Assembly: GCA_016788885.1 (NCBI GenBank)
Contig: JAEURX010000052.1
Span: forward strand, 62,001-126,000
Direction of reading: 5' to 3'
From: Nitrospira sp.
Lineage (GTDB): Bacteria > Nitrospirota > Nitrospiria > Nitrospirales > Nitrospiraceae
Length of the DNA: 64,000 nt
Shown here: positions 27,885 to 37,401 of the stretch, in pieces
How positions within the stretch are numbered: position 1 is the first letter of the stretch
How the letters are laid out: each line of letters begins with the position of its first letter
The notes under the pieces: generated by a model
Databases searched by the model: none
The model's input: the letters and a program-made list of their open reading frames with translations, nothing else
What the model was told of the DNA's origin: nothing
Position numbers and translations under genes: made by a program

Positions 27885-28277
27885 ATGACCACCGGCCATC
27901 GCCCGATGATTGCCGCATTCGGCGGGCTATTTCTCCTGCTGCTTTCGGCCTGTTCCCTGAAAGCCACCTTCAAGGAAACGACGGATACGACCTCGAATAT
28001 CACCGGCACGACCTCCGGTCGTATCTGGTGGAACGAGGACGGCCTGCTGAGACCGGAACACAAGGTAGCGGCATTCACCGCCTATACCGCGGAGAATCTG
28101 GAAACTGATGCGGCACGCGGACAGGGTGAATACCTCGCGTCGCTCAACTCGCTCACCGCCGCATCCGGCAGCCCGGCCTATCAACCGACGGTACAGGAAG
28201 TCTTCACCCGGTGGAGCCGATCAACGAACCCCTCGGCCACTGACCTGGTGAACGATCTACAGGCGTCGGCCCGCTGA
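27885..28277 (+). CDS. DUF3015-like lipoprotein
   Basis: 130 residues. Start at 27885 follows a strong AGGAGG at 27871-27876. The signal ends in lipobox LLSAC near residue 23. After a Thr/Ser-rich stretch comes KVAAFTAYTAENLETDAARGQGEYLASLNSL, which matches the acidic/Gly-Glu pattern of DUF3015-type proteins. Envelope location is predicted; function unknown. A longer frame starts at 27633 but has no signal peptide. Confidence 0.75.
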   Translation: MTTGHRPMIAAFGGLFLLLLSACSLKATFKETTDTTSNITGTTSGRIWWNEDGLLRPEHKVAAFTAYTAENLETDAARGQGEYLASLNSLTAASGSPAYQPTVQEVFTRWSRSTNPSATDLVNDLQASAR

Positions 28278-28335
28278 GCGGACACGGGCCAGTCACAATT
28301 CGACCCACTGCACCTCACCGGAGTTCGACATCGAC

Positions 28336-29190
28336 ATGCATGCGCCGAATACGCCGCTTGTGATTCACCGCATCTTCCATCCGACAGATTTTTCAGAAGA
28401 TAGTCAGGTGGCGTTCGCCCACGCGCTCAAATTAGCCGTGGCGTATCGCGCCGAACTGACCATCATGCACGTGGATCCCGATGTGTCGCCGGAAGGATTC
28501 GAGGACTTTCCCCGCGTACGGCCGACGCTGGCGAAATGGGGGCTGCTCTCGGAATCCAGCACCAAGAGCGATGTCACGACACTCGGCGTGCACATCCGCA
28601 AGGTGCGAGCCCTGGCCGCCGACGCCAAGCAAGCCATCATTCACCACCTGACGACCACTCCAACCGATCTTATGGTCCTGTCCACGCACCAGCATGAAGG
28701 CTTCGCCCGATGGACGCATCACTCGCTGGCGGAACCGGTCTCCCGGCACATGCATGTGAAGACACTGTTTGTGCCGTCGCATGTCCAGGGCTTCGTCGCC
28801 GGCGACAGCGGGAAGACCTCGCTGCACCGGGTCCTCTTACCGATCTCGCTTACCCCGCCCTCCCAACCAGCCATTGATGCAGCCACCACCCTGGTCACGC
28901 AAGTGAACGTGTCACCGGTCACGTTCACCCTCGTTCACGCAGGGAAGGAACCGGACACCACTGCCTTAGTGCTCCCGGAGAAGCCTGATTGGTCCTGGAA
29001 CCAGCTGTTTGGAAAAAGCGACCCCGTGGAGTGGATTCTGGCGGCCGGGGCTGAGTTCGATGTGGATTTGATCGTGATGGCGACGAAAGGACAGGACAGC
29101 GTGTTGGACCTCTTGCGCGGGAGCACGACCGAACGCGTGCTGCGCGGGGCGCGCTGCCCGGTGCTCGCAATTCCGGCCTCGCTGATTTGA
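28336..29190 (+). CDS. Tandem universal stress protein (UspA family)
   Basis: 284 residues with two Usp domains. Domain 1: HRIFHPTDFSEDSQVAFAHAL and ELTIMHVDPD. Domain 2: HRVLLPISLTPPSQPAIDAA and DLIVMATKGQDSVLDLLRGS plus RCPVLAIPAS, which keeps most of the ATP/AMP-binding G-x2-G-x9-G(S/T) region. Such proteins are cytoplasmic nucleotide-binding stress sensors. It is solitary; the stop codon abuts that of the convergent Lhr gene, with no intervening terminator visible. Confidence 0.87.
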   Translation: MHAPNTPLVIHRIFHPTDFSEDSQVAFAHALKLAVAYRAELTIMHVDPDVSPEGFEDFPRVRPTLAKWGLLSESSTKSDVTTLGVHIRKVRALAADAKQAIIHHLTTTPTDLMVLSTHQHEGFARWTHHSLAEPVSRHMHVKTLFVPSHVQGFVAGDSGKTSLHRVLLPISLTPPSQPAIDAATTLVTQVNVSPVTFTLVHAGKEPDTTALVLPEKPDWSWNQLFGKSDPVEWILAAGAEFDVDLIVMATKGQDSVLDLLRGSTTERVLRGARCPVLAIPASLI

Positions 29191-32100
29191 TCAGAGGCGA
29201 GTATCCCGCCGGGCCACTTCCAGGAGAAGCGACTCCCGGCGGTCGTTCGTGTCACGCCCGGTCACCGTGCGCACCACCATTCCGTCGCGAAACACCACAA
29301 GATTCGACGGCACGGCGGCCACTCGCGGACCCGGCAGGATCACGCCGGCCAGATTCAGCGGATCGGCAGCCGACAGGGTAATCTCCTGCTGGTGCGCGCT
29401 ACCCGGGCGCTTTTTCATCGCCCGCAAGGATTCCAACGCTGCCGGCAACGCGAATTGCTCTCCCGTAAAGCCGCTCACAAACCGGCCACCGCGAACCTCC
29501 CCAGTGAATTCGAGCCGCCGATAACAGACCAACAGATCCCGCCAGGAAGATGCCATCGACTCACGCGCCAACAAGTCCCGGAATACGATGCCGTATCGCT
29601 GCAACAGCTGCCTGGCCACACGCTCGGTGGCCGCTGCCGCCGCGCGCGGATCGGATGACACGGTGGCCGGTCTCAGCAGCGACCAACGGCCGCCGACATG
29701 GCGAGGCCGACGACTGCGATCGGACGCCTCCGCTCGCCGACGCTTGGGATCGATGAGTGCGCGCAGATTGTCAAAGCCGTCGGCCGTTACCAGCCCGGCA
29801 GCCACCAACTCCCACAACCCGTCCTCCACTTCAGAGGCCAACAACCTGGTTCCATGCAGGAGCTCACTAAAAAAACTGGCGCCACGATCCTGCAAGCACC
29901 GTCGAATGGCTTGTGCCGACGCACTGAGTCTGGCAGAGAGATCCAATCGCGCCAACTCTTCTCCCGTCACTGCAAGCAAGACCGGCGCATCTTCACGCGC
30001 AAACAGACTGACCGGCGCCACGCGGGTTGGAACGACCCGACGCCCGGGCACTGTCGCCAACTCCTGCATCAGGCGTGGATGAGGCGTCAACCGCCCCCAC
30101 ATCAGCGCTCCGTTCAGACAGAGTCGGTCCAGCCACTCGGGTTGATACCTGGCCATGCGGACGCGCAGGATCTGTGTCTCCCAGGCGGACGCCGCCGCCT
30201 CGAACCCACCGAGTTGCTTCACCACCTCCAGCAACCCCGCCTCTCCATGCAAACGCGCGCCGGGTGCGGCCCGTTGCCATTGGAATAGGAACCGCATGAA
30301 CTCCGCCGCCGTGACAGGCTCGATCTCCTTGCGCAGCCGACCAATGGTGAGACGATGGATTCTCGCGAGGAGACGACGATGGCACCACTCCATGGCCCCG
30401 TTCGTCGATCGTGAGGCCTGAGCTGAAAAGCGACCTCTGAGCACATGGCCTTGCGCTTCCAATCGCAACATCGCCCCGTTCACATCTTCAACCGACAGGT
30501 GCAGGCGAGCGGCCAGGTCTTCGGCCGTCGTCGGCCCGATACTCTCCATCCAGCCCAACACGATACGGGTCAGGACCTCTTCCCGCTCGAGCACCTCTGT
30601 GTCCGCACACGTGGCGACGGGTTCGATCCTGGCATCCGGAAACAGCTGCTCCCCGTACTGCCGACACTCCGCAGCCAACCAGCCCAGCTTCGTCTCTCCC
30701 TGCCACACTGTCATCAGGCGGCCGGCAGCCGACAGGGCCGGCACGAGGAGGTCCCAACCGGGCATGCACGCGCAGGGCACCCACCCAAGGGACAACAACG
30801 CATGGTGGAACTCTTCCGCATCGCGCACCACCGGCCACGATTCGTCGATGACCTGCTCGATGGCGGTCTGATCCAACGCGCCCATCTCGCCTGCCAACTC
30901 CGGAGGCAGAGTCCGCCGCATGTCGACCGCCCGCGCCCGGCGCTCCTCCAGCGGAGCGTCGTCGAGAAACGCGTAGGGATTGGCATTCAAGATTTCATGA
31001 CAAAAGACGGAGGGTAAGGGCGTATCGATGGCGCGGCAGGCTATCGCGCCGCGTTCGATACGATCCAGCACTGCGATCAGCCCATCGAGATCCATCGCCT
31101 CGGTCAAACAATCCCGGATGGTTTCCTGAGCCAAGGGATGGTCGGGAATCTGACGGATCGTGCGCGCCCCCTGAAAATTGTCCTGACAGGCAATCGCATC
31201 GGGAAACACCGCCGCAAGGAGATCCTCGGCACGCATCCGCTGAATCTGCGGCGCGACACGTTTGCCGCCGACAAATCGGAGCAAGGCCAGGGCACGCGAG
31301 GCATTCCAACGCCAGCGCGTCATAAACATGGGGGCCTGCAGGACAGCTTGCGTCAACACCTCGCGCAGGGTCCCTGGGTTCAGAAACGCAAACACCGTAT
31401 CGAGGGGAAAACTGTGTTTCTCCCCCAGCGACAGCACAATGCCTTCGTCCGTGGCCGCGGCCTGGAGTTCGAAATCGAAGGTCACACAAAAACGTTTTCG
31501 CAGCGCCAGCCCCCAGGCGCGATTCACTCGTCCGCCGAACGGGGCGTGAATCACCAGTTGCATTCCGCCGCTCTCGTCAAAGAACCGCTCGGCAATGATG
31601 GTCTGTTGCGTCGGAACCGTGCCGAGCACCGCCTTTCCCGCCAGTATGTACGCAACCGCTTGTTGCGCCCCACGCTGATCCAGTCCGCACTCACGGGTCA
31701 ACCACTGCACCGGTGGTGTGGAACGCGCCGGGTCGGTCTCCGTGGTGTCCACGCGCCGGTCGATCTCGGCCCTGAGCGCCGCCACCTCCGCGGACAGATC
31801 CGCCGTCCTGGCCGGGGCTTCCCCACGCCAAAACGGAATGGTGGGGGGTGCGCCCTGCGCATCTTCGACCCGCATTTTGCCGGTCTCTACCCCTTTGATT
31901 CGCCAGGACGTATTGCCCAGCAGCATGATGTCCCCTGCCAGGCTTTCAACCGCAAAATCCTCATCCACCGATCCGACCACCGTGCCGTCGGGCTCGGCGA
32001 TCACCGCATAGTTGGCCGTATCAGGAATGGCGCCGCCGGAGGTGATGGCCGCGAGTCTGGCGCCACGGCGACCCCTGATGTGATGGTTGATGCGATCATG

Positions 32101-33582
32101 GTGGAGATAGGCCCGCCCTCGACCTCGGCTCGTCACGAATCCCTCGGCCAACATCTTCACCACCGCGTCGAATGAGGCCCGGGTGAGATCGCGATAGGGC
32201 ATGGCCCGTCGGCACAGGTCGAACAATTCCGTCTCATCCCAGGACTGCGTCGCGGCCGCGGCGACAATCTGTTGCGCCAACACATCCAGCGGTGCGGGCG
32301 GCACCTCGATACAGTCCAGTACCCCGCCTCTGATCGCCCGGATTAACGCGGCACATTCGATCAATTCGTCGCGTGTGGTGGCAAAGAGCCGGCCTTTGGG
32401 GATCGCATGAATCCAGTGCCCGGCCCGGCCGATGCGTTGCAGACAGGTCGCGATGGAACGGGGCGAACCGATCTGACACACGAGATCGACTGTGCCGACA
32501 TCGATGCCAAGCTCCAATGATGCGGTCGCCACAACCACGCGTACGGCCCCCGTCTTCAAGCGATCCTCTGCCGACAAGCGAATCTCGCGAGACAAACTTC
32601 CGTGGTGCGCTGCCACAACATCGTCGCCCAGATGCCGGAGCCGCTCCTCCAGGTAATGGGAGACCCGCTCTGCCAGGCGGCGAGTATTCACAAACACCAG
32701 CGTGGAGCGATGGGCTTCGACCAGGGCGGCCACCCGGTCGTAGACGTCGCTCCAAACGGCATTGGTGGCGACCGCGCCGAGTTCGTCTTTCGGCACCTCG
32801 ACGGCAAGATCCATATCGCGACGGTGCCCCACGTCAATGATGGCCACGTCTTTGGGCCCGCCTCGTCTCTCACCCAGTTCTGCTTCAGACGCAGCGATAT
32901 CGCGATTCACGAAGACGTGCGAGCCACTGCCGCCCAGAAAGTGAGCGATGAGGTCGATAGGTCGCTGCGTCGCCGAGAGGCCGATCCGCTGGACGGCCCC
33001 CCCTGCCAACACTGCTGCCCGCTCCAGGGACAACGCCAGGTGCGCCCCTCGCTTGTTGGGTGCAACCGCATGAATTTCGTCCACAATCACTGTGCGCACC
33101 GTGCGCAACATCGCCCGGCTTTTTTCCGCGGTGAGAAGAATAAAGAGGGATTCAGGCGTCGTGATCAGGATATGCGGCGGCCGCCGCAGCATCTGCTGGC
33201 GTTCGGTCATCGGTGTGTCGCCGGTCCGCACGACGACCCGCAGGTCCGGCAGCAGAAACCCGGCGGCCAAAGCAGCCTGACCGATTTCGGCGAGCGGCTG
33301 TTGGAGATTCTTCTGGACGTCGTTGCTGAGCGCTTTCAGCGGTGAGACGTAGAGGATCTGGGTTTCATCTCGAAGATCGCAGCGCACCGCCTGCTGAAAC
33401 AGGGTGTCGATGCAGGAGAGAAAGGCGGCCAACGTCTTTCCGGATCCTGTCGGCGCAGAGATCAAGAGGTCGCAGCCGGATTGAATGGCCGGCCAGGCCC
33501 GCAGCTGCACCTCCGTCGCAGAGGCGAACCGTCCTGTGAACCAGTCGTTGATGATGGGATGAAACGGCAGGGGCGGCGTCAT
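29191..33582 (-). CDS. lhr: Lhr-type large ATP-dependent DNA helicase
   Basis: 1463 residues, close to the ~1500 of Lhr. N-terminal helicase core: Walker A SAPTGSGKTLAAFLSC, DEIH-box VIVDEIHAV, TPESLF, STLVFVNTRRLAE, ELGIDVGTVDLVCQIGSP and QRIGRAGH. A winged-helix plus beta-barrel middle and a long C-terminal domain follow. Lhr unwinds DNA:DNA and RNA:DNA hybrids 3' to 5' and is linked to repair of cross-links and oxidative damage. It is solitary with its 5' end facing the gap at 33583-33757. No frameshift was found in the long reading frame. Confidence 0.93.
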   Translation of the reverse strand: MTPPLPFHPIINDWFTGRFASATEVQLRAWPAIQSGCDLLISAPTGSGKTLAAFLSCIDTLFQQAVRCDLRDETQILYVSPLKALSNDVQKNLQQPLAEIGQAALAAGFLLPDLRVVVRTGDTPMTERQQMLRRPPHILITTPESLFILLTAEKSRAMLRTVRTVIVDEIHAVAPNKRGAHLALSLERAAVLAGGAVQRIGLSATQRPIDLIAHFLGGSGSHVFVNRDIAASEAELGERRGGPKDVAIIDVGHRRDMDLAVEVPKDELGAVATNAVWSDVYDRVAALVEAHRSTLVFVNTRRLAERVSHYLEERLRHLGDDVVAAHHGSLSREIRLSAEDRLKTGAVRVVVATASLELGIDVGTVDLVCQIGSPRSIATCLQRIGRAGHWIHAIPKGRLFATTRDELIECAALIRAIRGGVLDCIEVPPAPLDVLAQQIVAAAATQSWDETELFDLCRRAMPYRDLTRASFDAVVKMLAEGFVTSRGRGRAYLHHDRINHHIRGRRGARLAAITSGGAIPDTANYAVIAEPDGTVVGSVDEDFAVESLAGDIMLLGNTSWRIKGVETGKMRVEDAQGAPPTIPFWRGEAPARTADLSAEVAALRAEIDRRVDTTETDPARSTPPVQWLTRECGLDQRGAQQAVAYILAGKAVLGTVPTQQTIIAERFFDESGGMQLVIHAPFGGRVNRAWGLALRKRFCVTFDFELQAAATDEGIVLSLGEKHSFPLDTVFAFLNPGTLREVLTQAVLQAPMFMTRWRWNASRALALLRFVGGKRVAPQIQRMRAEDLLAAVFPDAIACQDNFQGARTIRQIPDHPLAQETIRDCLTEAMDLDGLIAVLDRIERGAIACRAIDTPLPSVFCHEILNANPYAFLDDAPLEERRARAVDMRRTLPPELAGEMGALDQTAIEQVIDESWPVVRDAEEFHHALLSLGWVPCACMPGWDLLVPALSAAGRLMTVWQGETKLGWLAAECRQYGEQLFPDARIEPVATCADTEVLEREEVLTRIVLGWMESIGPTTAEDLAARLHLSVEDVNGAMLRLEAQGHVLRGRFSAQASRSTNGAMEWCHRRLLARIHRLTIGRLRKEIEPVTAAEFMRFLFQWQRAAPGARLHGEAGLLEVVKQLGGFEAAASAWETQILRVRMARYQPEWLDRLCLNGALMWGRLTPHPRLMQELATVPGRRVVPTRVAPVSLFAREDAPVLLAVTGEELARLDLSARLSASAQAIRRCLQDRGASFFSELLHGTRLLASEVEDGLWELVAAGLVTADGFDNLRALIDPKRRRAEASDRSRRPRHVGGRWSLLRPATVSSDPRAAAAATERVARQLLQRYGIVFRDLLARESMASSWRDLLVCYRRLEFTGEVRGGRFVSGFTGEQFALPAALESLRAMKKRPGSAHQQEITLSAADPLNLAGVILPGPRVAAVPSNLVVFRDGMVVRTVTGRDTNDRRESLLLEVARRDTRL

Positions 33583-33757
33583 CCGGAGATCGTAACATAA
33601 GCGAAGAGATCAAAGAATGTGCAGCAGACGGGATGGAACGCCTCACCTGTCCGATGGACGGTCCCGGGAAGAGCCCACGAGTACTCCCGGCAGGAACCGC
33701 ACACGACCGAACTGCGTCGTATGCCGCCTGACAGGTACGACTCAGGGAGCAGGAGCG

Positions 33758-33967
33758 TTAGCTCATGGCACCGCCGTAGGTCTTCAAGATGTCGTACGAC
33801 AGCCGGCACTCGCTACAGTAGTTTCTCGAAAATCGCACCTGCGAAGGAGCCACCACATGCCGCGCAAGGTAACTGGGGAAGTCGACCCAGCAGTGTGTCC
33901 CTCTCGAGGAAAACCCATCATCACGAACCCGCCGGCACAACTCACACATTGGTACGACTCGGACCAT
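33758..33967 (-). CDS. 69-aa Cys4 (zinc-ribbon-like) microprotein
   Basis: Preceded by AAGGAG with a 7-nt spacer before ATG 33967. The product has CELCRRVRDD, YLARHVV, VRFSRNYCSECRLSYD: two CxxC pairs about 42 residues apart, with the R-D-D and FS...C motif that also appears at the C-terminus of many sensor kinases and receiver proteins (C-x2-C-x2-IRDD...FSHGxCPxC). A stand-alone version of that accessory module seems likely. It lies 47 bp downstream of an orphan receiver on the same strand, so they may be one operon. Confidence 0.72.
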   Translation of the reverse strand: MVRVVPMCELCRRVRDDGFSSRGTHCWVDFPSYLARHVVAPSQVRFSRNYCSECRLSYDILKTYGGAMS

Positions 33968-34014
33968 CCTTGGTCTCCTTTGGCACGACTCAGCTCGTTC
34001 ACCAACGCCCGGCC

Positions 34015-34446
34015 TTACTTCTTTTTCTGCCGCCCTGCTCGCTTCTGTAAATCATCCGGACAACAGACCCGCTCACCTTGCAACACCCGGCTCAGGTAAT
34101 GCCCCAGATCGACCGTCAAGTGTTTCACCAAGTACGCCATCGCCCCCACTTCAAAGGCCGCCATAACATAGGCCGGGTCTTCGTGCGACGAAAAGAAGAC
34201 GACCCTGCTGCTCGGTACCGCATCCTGAAGTTGACGACCGATGGAAAGGCCGTCCAGGAACGACAATGAGAAATCCAGGATCACCAAATCCGGAGTTAGG
34301 CGTTTCGCGGTCAGCACCAATGCTTCGCCTTCGGTCTCCGACGCGACGATATCATATTGAGACTCAAGGAGAATCTCAAGAAAGGCCAACATGGACCGCG
34401 AAGAGTCGCCGATAAGGATACGGGGACGGGAGAGTTTCTTCCTCAT
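34015..34446 (-). CDS. Orphan single-domain response regulator
   Basis: 143 residues consisting of a receiver domain. Phospho-acceptor region LVILDFSLSFLDGLSIG, switch Ser/Thr in RVVFFSSHEDPAY, Lys in AYLVKHLT. The acidic pocket that is normally DD appears as GDSSRS, with only one acidic residue, so Mg2+ binding may be weak. No output domain is present. Start at 34446 (TAGGAAT upstream) is preferred over 34509, since the latter adds an unrelated hydrophobic stretch. It probably acts with the neighbouring kinase or the Cys4 microprotein. Confidence 0.82.
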   Translation of the reverse strand: MRKKLSRPRILIGDSSRSMLAFLEILLESQYDIVASETEGEALVLTAKRLTPDLVILDFSLSFLDGLSIGRQLQDAVPSSRVVFFSSHEDPAYVMAAFEVGAMAYLVKHLTVDLGHYLSRVLQGERVCCPDDLQKRAGRQKKK

Positions 34447-34609
34447 ATTCCTACGAGTCACTGCGTAGTAAAAGATGCCGCATACTAGGGCAAGTGAAGG
34501 GAAAACCACACGCGTAATAAAGCGGGGCTCAACGCCAAAAAACTTACCAGGCTACAGACTAGTAAGAAAGGCTATGCTATGGAGCGGGATGGGATTTAGA
34601 CTGGGAACG

Positions 34610-35254
34610 CTACGTTTGACTCGTGAGACCTTGAGCCAGTGCGTATTTGACGAGCTCGACGGTCGTGTGCAGATTCAACTGTTCCATGATCTGCCCTTTA
34701 TGAAACTCTACCGTGCGCGGAGAAATCTTCAGGGTGGCGGCAATATCCTTCACCGTGTGCCCTTCGGCTAGCAGCTGCAACACCTCTCGCTGGCGCGTGG
34801 TGAGCTCAGGACCGGTCGGTGCGCCGCCGTCGATGCCCCGTAACATGCTTTCAACGACTTCCTTGGTCACCAGCGGCGTGACATAGAAATTCCCGCCCCG
34901 GACGGCGCGGATCGCCTGAGCTAACTCTTCGCCTACGCACCGTTTCAAGAGATACGCCGAGGCGCCGGCTTCAAAAGCCGCTCGCACATAGGCGGGGTCG
35001 GCATGCATTGTAATAAACACGACTTTGACCTGAGGAAACTTGACCTTGAGGACGCGCGCGGCATCGATCCCATTGAGGACCGGCATCGAGATGTCGAGGA
35101 TGACAATGTCTGGCTTCAATTGCGGGATAGCCTCCAGCAGGGCACGCCCGTCCCCGACCGTACCGACCAGCTCACATTGATCATCCAAGAGACGCCGGAA
35201 CCCCTCCAGAACCAGGGTATGGTCGTCCGCCAACAGCACGCGCGGCAGCGTCAT
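34610..35254 (-). CDS. NarL/LuxR-type response regulator
   Basis: 214 residues. Receiver: VLLADDHTLV with the acidic pair, phosphorylated Asp in DIVILDISMPVLNG, VVFITMH and YLLKR. Output: helix-turn-helix LTTRQREVLQLLAEGHTVKDI followed by SPRTVEFHKGQIMEQL. Its start overlaps the sensor kinase stop (ATGA), so it is the cognate regulator. It binds DNA as a dimer to control unknown targets, probably outside the window. Confidence 0.92.
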   Translation of the reverse strand: MTLPRVLLADDHTLVLEGFRRLLDDQCELVGTVGDGRALLEAIPQLKPDIVILDISMPVLNGIDAARVLKVKFPQVKVVFITMHADPAYVRAAFEAGASAYLLKRCVGEELAQAIRAVRGGNFYVTPLVTKEVVESMLRGIDGGAPTGPELTTRQREVLQLLAEGHTVKDIAATLKISPRTVEFHKGQIMEQLNLHTTVELVKYALAQGLTSQT

Positions 35255-36360
35255 ATCGCCACCCTGACTAGAGGCACATTCATGGACACGGTCGTTCCTT
35301 TTCCCGGAATCGATTCGATTTCACAGCTGCCCTGGACCGACAGGAGGCGTTCTCGCATATTCAACAGCCCCAACCCACCTTCCCCCTTGTTGACGAGCAG
35401 CTGATCGAACCCCCGGCCGTCATCACGGACCACCACAACCACTTCTTCGTCTTCCACCGTGACCTCCACCTCTACTCGAGTCGCTTTGGCATGCCGGGCA
35501 ATGTTGGACAGGCTCTCCTGCACAACCCGGTACAAGGCCGTCGACGCCGCCTTATCCAGCTGATGGTCGAACGGCTGATGGACAAACAGGATTTTTACGC
35601 CGGTTCGACTAGAAAAGTCATCCAACAACCGCTGCAGCGCAGCCTTTAACCCCAGATCGTCCAGAATCGAGGGATGGAACCGATAGGCCATGTACCGCAC
35701 GTCGTCGGAGAGTTCCTCCAACCCCTTCACGGCATGTCGAACCCCGAGATGCGCATCCTCAGGAGATCCCGCGATTCGCCGGTCGACCTCCTGCAACTCC
35801 AACAACAAGAGGGCCAGGCGCTGATTCACGTCATCGTGCAGATCCCTCGCGATGCGTCGACGCTCCTCTTCCTGCGCGGTCAGGATCCGGCCGGTCAGCA
35901 CATGCAGTTGCTCCTCGCTGCGCTCCAGCGCCACCCGACTAGCCGCCAAATCGGCGGTCCGTGCCTCGACGCCACGCTCCAGCCGCTCATTTGCTTCCTT
36001 CAACAGGGACTCTATGTGGCGACGCTGATACACAAATAACACCGGAGCCCAAATTCCGAAAAGGCTGAAGAGATGATTCACCCACTCAAACCAGGACGGA
36101 AGGCCCGGCACACGCGGGCTAAACGGCACCGCGATAGTCGTCAGCAAGGAACAAGCGGTGGCGGTTACGACGGGCAACCAGCGATACTGACTGGCGGAAG
36201 AGAGCAGTACCACGGCACTGTACAACACCGCGTTGGCCACCCCCAACGGCAAATGCAGGTCCAGGACAAAGAAGATGCACGCCAGCAGACCGGCCAGCCC
36301 GACCATCACATGCTGTCGTCGTTGCGCCAGGGCCTCGGTTGATCGGTCGACCTGATCCAT
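35251..36360 (-). CDS. Membrane histidine kinase (HisKA_3 / NarX-DegS type)
   Basis: 369 residues. Four transmembrane helices in residues 15-115 (VGLAGLLACIFFVLDL, AVLYSAVVLLSSA, WLPVVTATACSLLTTI, LFSLFGIWAPVLFVY) with little periplasmic sensing loop, then a coiled coil, the H-box ERRRIARDLHDDVNQRLALLLLE (phospho-His), and HATPase_c motifs DDGRGFD and GLGLLNMRERLLS. It phosphorylates the NarL-type regulator encoded immediately downstream (overlap ATGA). Ligand probably membrane-located; unknown. Confidence 0.9.
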   Translation of the reverse strand: MDQVDRSTEALAQRRQHVMVGLAGLLACIFFVLDLHLPLGVANAVLYSAVVLLSSASQYRWLPVVTATACSLLTTIAVPFSPRVPGLPSWFEWVNHLFSLFGIWAPVLFVYQRRHIESLLKEANERLERGVEARTADLAASRVALERSEEQLHVLTGRILTAQEEERRRIARDLHDDVNQRLALLLLELQEVDRRIAGSPEDAHLGVRHAVKGLEELSDDVRYMAYRFHPSILDDLGLKAALQRLLDDFSSRTGVKILFVHQPFDHQLDKAASTALYRVVQESLSNIARHAKATRVEVEVTVEDEEVVVVVRDDGRGFDQLLVNKGEGGLGLLNMRERLLSVQGSCEIESIPGKGTTVSMNVPLVRVAI

Positions 36361-36494
36361 CCGCTCGTCCCGCCGTTGGTTGGTAGACGCTACCGGGGCG
36401 GGATTTTAGCATGTGATTTGGCCCGGAGACCAGAACCAGAATGGCCGGAACACGGACTGGGCAAACCGCCCGGCGCTTCGAGTATGATGGGGCG

Positions 36495-37298
36495 ATGATC
36501 ACACCACCCCCTCTCGTCATACTGGGATTTGGCTACACAGGCCGCTGGCTCTACAGACTGGCCCACGAACAATCGGGCCGCATCCTCGCCAGCAGCCGCC
36601 AACCAGAACGCCATCTGACCGAGGTCCCGCCCACCGATCGGATTCGCTTTGATGTGACGGATCCGACCAGTTGGCCCACCCTGCCTCGGGAGGCAGACCT
36701 CATTTGGACATTTCCCGCCATTCCGCTGGACCAGGTCCAGGAGTTTGCCAAACAGCACTGCCACGCGCATCGGCGGCTCGTCGTGCTCGGGAGTACTTCA
36801 GCCTACGACCGGCATGAGCAGCCCACCATGGACCTGCCTCCATGGATCGACGAAACCAGTCCCATCAATGCCGACCTCCCCCGCGTTCAAGGAGAAGAAT
36901 ATTTGCGCACCCACCATGGCGCCATCATTCTTCGCGTGGCAGGCATCTATGGTCCGCATCGCAATCCCGTGGACTGGATCCGGCGGGGGCGAGTGGGCCC
37001 GACGAATAAATTCGTGAACCTCATTCACGTTGAGGACTTAGCGCGACTGTGCCTTCAGGCCCTGCGACAGGGACAGGCAGGCACGTCCTATAACATCAGC
37101 GACGGCCAGCCACGTCGCTGGGTCGAGATCTGCCACGAAGTGTCGGCCCGGTGGGGGGTGGTGAGTCCTCGCCAGACACTGGCAGAGGAGGCCGGCAAAC
37201 GAATCCGCAACCACAAGGCGCTGACACAGCTTCAGTACACGCTCCGCCACCCTGATTTCTATCAGGCGCTCAGGTCCATCGAAGGGCTTCCGGCTTAG
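36495..37298 (+). CDS. NAD(P)-dependent epimerase/dehydratase-like (SDR) protein
   Basis: 267 residues. Rossmann motif VILGFGYTGRWLYRL at residue 6-20, then LGSTSAYDRHEQP, RVAGIYGPHRNPVDWI and FVNLIHVEDLARLCLQAL, as in extended SDR proteins related to YeeZ. The SDR catalytic Tyr-x3-Lys is not clearly present, so activity may be altered. ATG 36495 places the Rossmann fold at the N-terminus; an earlier ATG at 36441 is also open. Divergent from the histidine kinase gene. Confidence 0.75.
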   Translation: MITPPPLVILGFGYTGRWLYRLAHEQSGRILASSRQPERHLTEVPPTDRIRFDVTDPTSWPTLPREADLIWTFPAIPLDQVQEFAKQHCHAHRRLVVLGSTSAYDRHEQPTMDLPPWIDETSPINADLPRVQGEEYLRTHHGAIILRVAGIYGPHRNPVDWIRRGRVGPTNKFVNLIHVEDLARLCLQALRQGQAGTSYNISDGQPRRWVEICHEVSARWGVVSPRQTLAEEAGKRIRNHKALTQLQYTLRHPDFYQALRSIEGLPA

Positions 37299-37316
37299 AC
37301 TGTTCGCCCGAAAACC

Positions 37317-37345
37317 TTGTGCCTATTGAACAAACCGTGTACACT
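37317..37345 (+). promoter_or_regulatory. Sigma-70 promoter of the XRE-cupin gene
   Basis: TTGTGC (37317-37322), 17-bp spacer, TACACT (37340-37345). Predicted start near 37352 leaves a ~50-nt leader with GAGGAGG before ATG 37402. Confidence 0.5.
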
Positions 37346-37401
37346 CGCCTCACTCACTCGGGACGCGGGATCACGCCAGGGGTAGGACCGCGAGGAGGCA
37401 T

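Noticed and set aside
33617-34099. Plus-strand frames of 143-160 residues downstream of Lhr
   Set aside because: They are antisense to the Cys4 microprotein and the receiver gene, have no signal or domain, and are low in coding character.
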